Positions 6,022-7,078 of a DNA stretch of 7,078 nt are shown here, piece by piece. Under the pieces are notes generated by a model that saw nothing but the letters and a program-made list of their open reading frames with translations, searched no databases and was not told where the DNA came from. The stretch comes from an uncultured Clostridia bacterium (lineage in GTDB: Bacteria > Bacillota > Clostridia > UBA1381), in contig CAMFCK010000040.1 in the NCBI GenBank assembly GCA_945948775.1, positions 1-7,078 on the forward strand. The letters are read 5' to 3'. The translations under genes and the position numbers were made by a program. Within the stretch, counting starts at the first letter, position 1, and every line of letters begins with the position of its first letter.

Positions 6022-6050
6022 TTGAAAACCTACTAAACATATGTTATTAT
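6022..6050 (+). promoter_or_regulatory. Promoter of the Rrf2 regulator gene with overlapping operator-like dyad
   Basis: TTGAAA (6022-6027) and TATTAT (6045-6050) are 17 nt apart, a good sigma-A promoter, with a start expected near 6057 and a leader of about 20 nt. The spacer holds an imperfect dyad at 6027-6045 (AACCTACTAAACATATGTT, outer AACnTA matching TAnGTT). The CCTACTAA half resembles half-sites reported for Rrf2/IscR-type repressors, so negative autoregulation is a reasonable inference. The promoter is well supported, the operator less so. Confidence 0.75.
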
Positions 6051-6060
6051 AGTGGTATGT

Positions 6061-6068
6061 AAGGAGGT
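6061..6068 (+). promoter_or_regulatory. Ribosome binding site fixing the Rrf2 start
   Basis: AAGGAGGT, near-complete complementarity to the 16S rRNA tail, lies 7 nt before the ATG at 6076. The in-frame GTG at 6052 is upstream of this site and overlaps the expected transcription start, so it is not the start. Confidence 0.92.
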
Positions 6069-6075
6069 AATCCGG

Positions 6076-6513
6076 ATGAAGATATCAACAAAAGGAAGAT
6101 ATGCTTTGCGTATGCTGTTAGACCTTGCGGAGCATGAGAATGACGGATTTATTGCTTTAAAGGATATAGCCGAGCGTCAGGGCATATCAAAAAAATATCT
6201 GGAGCAGATTGTACCCATTTTAAGCAAAACCAACGTTCTGCAGACAAGCAGAGGCTTTCAGGGAGGATACAGACTTGCCCAGGCACCAAGCAAATATACG
6301 GTCGGTATGATTTTGCGGCTTACAGAGGGCAGCCTTTCACCTGTACCTTGTGTTGACCAGGATCCTATTCAGTGCGAGCGGAGCAATGAATGTGTGACGC
6401 TCCCGATCTGGCAGGGGCTTAACAAGGTGATAAACGACTATCTTGACAGCATCACGCTGCAGGACATATTAGACCGCCAGCGTGAACGCTATTCAAACGA
6501 TTATATAATATAA
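6076..6513 (+). CDS. Rrf2-family transcriptional regulator (IscR/CymR-like) with cysteine cluster
   Basis: The 145-aa protein is a winged-helix Rrf2 regulator of normal family length. Residues 1-83 are the DNA-binding domain, opening with the family signature MKISTKGRYALRMLLDLA and continuing with ALKDIAERQGISKKYLEQI (recognition region) and SRGFQGGYRLA (wing, 58-68). Cys92, Cys100 and Cys106 (CxxxxxxxCxxxxxC) occupy the place where IscR and other Rrf2 proteins bind a Fe-S cluster, so it probably senses Fe-S, redox or cysteine status. The spacing differs from classical IscR (Cx5Cx5C). The C-terminal helix contains WQGLNKVINDYLDSITLQDIL, typical of clostridial members. Its strong promoter carries a dyad, suggesting autoregulation. 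It is tail-to-tail with cysK. In Bacillus and Staphylococcus the Rrf2 protein CymR works with CysK to control sulfur genes; a similar partnership here is only inference. Family secure, regulon unknown. Confidence 0.93.
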   Translation: MKISTKGRYALRMLLDLAEHENDGFIALKDIAERQGISKKYLEQIVPILSKTNVLQTSRGFQGGYRLAQAPSKYTVGMILRLTEGSLSPVPCVDQDPIQCERSNECVTLPIWQGLNKVINDYLDSITLQDILDRQRERYSNDYII

Positions 6514-6547
6514 AAAGCAGAACTGCCGTGTATGATGCGGCTCTGCT
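6512..6547 (-). terminator. Intrinsic terminator of cysK
   Basis: On the minus strand, AGCAGA (6542-6547) pairs with TCTGCT (6516-6521) and GCCG (6538-6541) with CGGC (6525-6528), leaving a 3-nt bulge and a 9-nt loop. A TTTTT tail follows, complementary to 6512-6516. It lies about 80 nt past the cysK stop and its tail overlaps the rrf2 stop codon. On the plus strand there is no T-run after the stem, so it suits cysK. Confidence 0.65.
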
Positions 6548-6563
6548 GTGTGACATCTTTGCG

Positions 6564-6603
6564 CCTAAGCCGGCGGAGGAGAGGTCAGCTCCGCCGGCTT
6601 AGG
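6564..6603. repeat. Perfect 15-bp GC-rich inverted repeat between rrf2 and cysK
   Basis: CCTAAGCCGGCGGAG (6564-6578) and CTCCGCCGGCTTAGG (6589-6603) are exact inverted repeats with a 10-nt loop. This is the most stable hairpin in the window. Neither side has a T-run, so it is not a standard intrinsic terminator. It might block RNA decay for rrf2 mRNA, help stop transcription between the converging genes, or be a copy of a REP-like repeat. Confidence 0.7.
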
Positions 6604-6626
6604 TATGTGGACGCAAGACGTTTATA

Positions 6627-7078
6627 TCATTCTGAAAACATCGGTGTGGACAAATATCTTTCACCCGTATCCGGGAGAAGCGCTACAATTATTTTTCCCT
6701 TGTTTTCGGGACGCTTTGCAAGCTCTGTTGCAGCAAATACTGCAGCACCGGAGGATATGCCGACAAGCAGACCCTCTTTTTTTGCAAGAACCCTGCCTGT
6801 TTCAAAGGCGTCCTCATTTTCTACGGCGATGATTTCGTCATAAATTCCGGTGTTCAGAGTATCGGGAACAAAGCCGGCGCCTATGCCCTGTATCTTATGT
6901 GGACCGGGTGTTCCCTTTGAAAGCACAGGAGAGCCGGCAGGCTCAACTGCAACTATCTTTACGTCAGGATTTTGTGATTTTAAGTATTCGCCGACGCCGG
7001 AAACTGTTCCGCCTGTGCCTACACCTGCTACAAATATATCGACCTTGCCGTCGGTATCCTGCCAGATTTCCGGGCCGG
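6627..7078 (-). CDS. cysK: Cysteine synthase (O-acetylserine sulfhydrylase), C-terminal part, cut by window edge
   Basis: CysK makes L-cysteine from O-acetyl-L-serine and sulfide, using pyridoxal phosphate, in the cytoplasm. The window holds the last 150 codons, about half the protein. Visible family motifs are GPEIW at the edge, the PLP phosphate loop [21 protein letters not shown], the GISSGAA turn that contacts the cofactor, and the C-terminal [12 protein letters not shown]. The PLP-binding lysine and the substrate loop lie beyond the right edge, as does the promoter, so regulation cannot be judged. The stop is TGA at 6627-6629. It converges with the Rrf2 gene, with 113 nt between the stops, and a terminator-like hairpin with a T-tail lies in that gap. 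It has no frameshift. CysK is favoured over cystathionine beta-synthase or CysM by the [12 protein letters not shown] and GISSGAA motifs. Confidence 0.94.
   Translation of the reverse strand, partial: GPEIWQDTDGKVDIFVAGVGTGGTVSGVGEYLKSQNPDVKIVAVEPAGSPVLSKGTPGPHKIQGIGAGFVPDTLNTGIYDEIIAVENEDAFETGRVLAKKEGLLVGISSGAAVFAATELAKRPENKGKIIVALLPDTGERYLSTPMFSE

Noticed and set aside
5852..6060. Riboswitch or T-box leader for the Rrf2 gene
   Set aside because: The leader from the predicted start near 6057 is only about 20 nt, and no T-box, SAM or other known riboswitch core sequence was seen upstream.

Overview
The window looks like a chromosomal segment of a Firmicute of the class Clostridia, most plausibly an Oscillospiraceae/Ruminococcaceae-type anaerobe. 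This is inferred from gene content and is not a species call. The pointers are a DUF512 radical-SAM gene directly upstream of der, an AEC-family permease, an SLH-repeat exported peptidase, an Rrf2 regulator with a cysteine cluster, strong AGGAGG-type ribosome sites and moderate GC with AT-rich intergenic DNA. There is no integrase, transposase, CRISPR array, tRNA or rRNA in view.

Layout. (1) 1-1852, minus strand: the N-terminal 166 codons of the ribosome-assembly GTPase Der run off the left edge. They are preceded, 29 nt away and probably in one operon, by a complete PDZ/radical-SAM/DUF512 protein. (2) 1853-2082: divergent intergenic region with a dyad over a putative -10 element. (3) 2083-3681, plus strand: an AEC-type membrane transporter and, 24 nt later, an unassigned protein of about seven membrane segments. 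The pair looks like a two-gene operon. (4) 3682-3922: a structured, AT-rich region between convergent genes, with a nested palindrome that probably terminates transcription. (5) 3923-5461, minus strand: a secreted protein with a signal peptide, SLH repeats, an Fn3-like domain and an M15 D-Ala-D-Ala carboxypeptidase-like domain, driven by a near-consensus sigma-A promoter (TTGACC-17-TATAAT).

(6) 5462-6075 is about 610 bp without an obvious intact gene. It contains the promoter just mentioned, two consecutive minus-strand terminator-like hairpins, and an unlisted 60-codon minus-strand reading frame that looks like a real small helical protein gene broken by a TAA at codon 5. It also has a pair of overlapping, mutually exclusive hairpins and the promoter of the next gene. 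I see nothing specific in 5852-5927 or 5981-6021 beyond AT-rich sequence. (7) 6076-6513, plus strand: an IscR/CymR-like Rrf2 regulator with three clustered cysteines. (8) 6514-6626: two hairpins between convergent genes. (9) 6627-7078, minus strand: the C-terminal 150 codons of cysteine synthase (CysK), running off the right edge.

How the parts fit. Der plus DUF512 is a housekeeping pair. The Rrf2 gene lies tail-to-tail with cysK, which suggests control of cysteine or Fe-S metabolism, but the cysK promoter is outside the window so this cannot be tested here. The least explained pieces are the broken small gene with its terminators, the switch-like hairpins upstream of rrf2, the nested palindrome at 3811-3895, and the membrane protein that follows the AEC permease. 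I did not find a clearly new multi-gene system.
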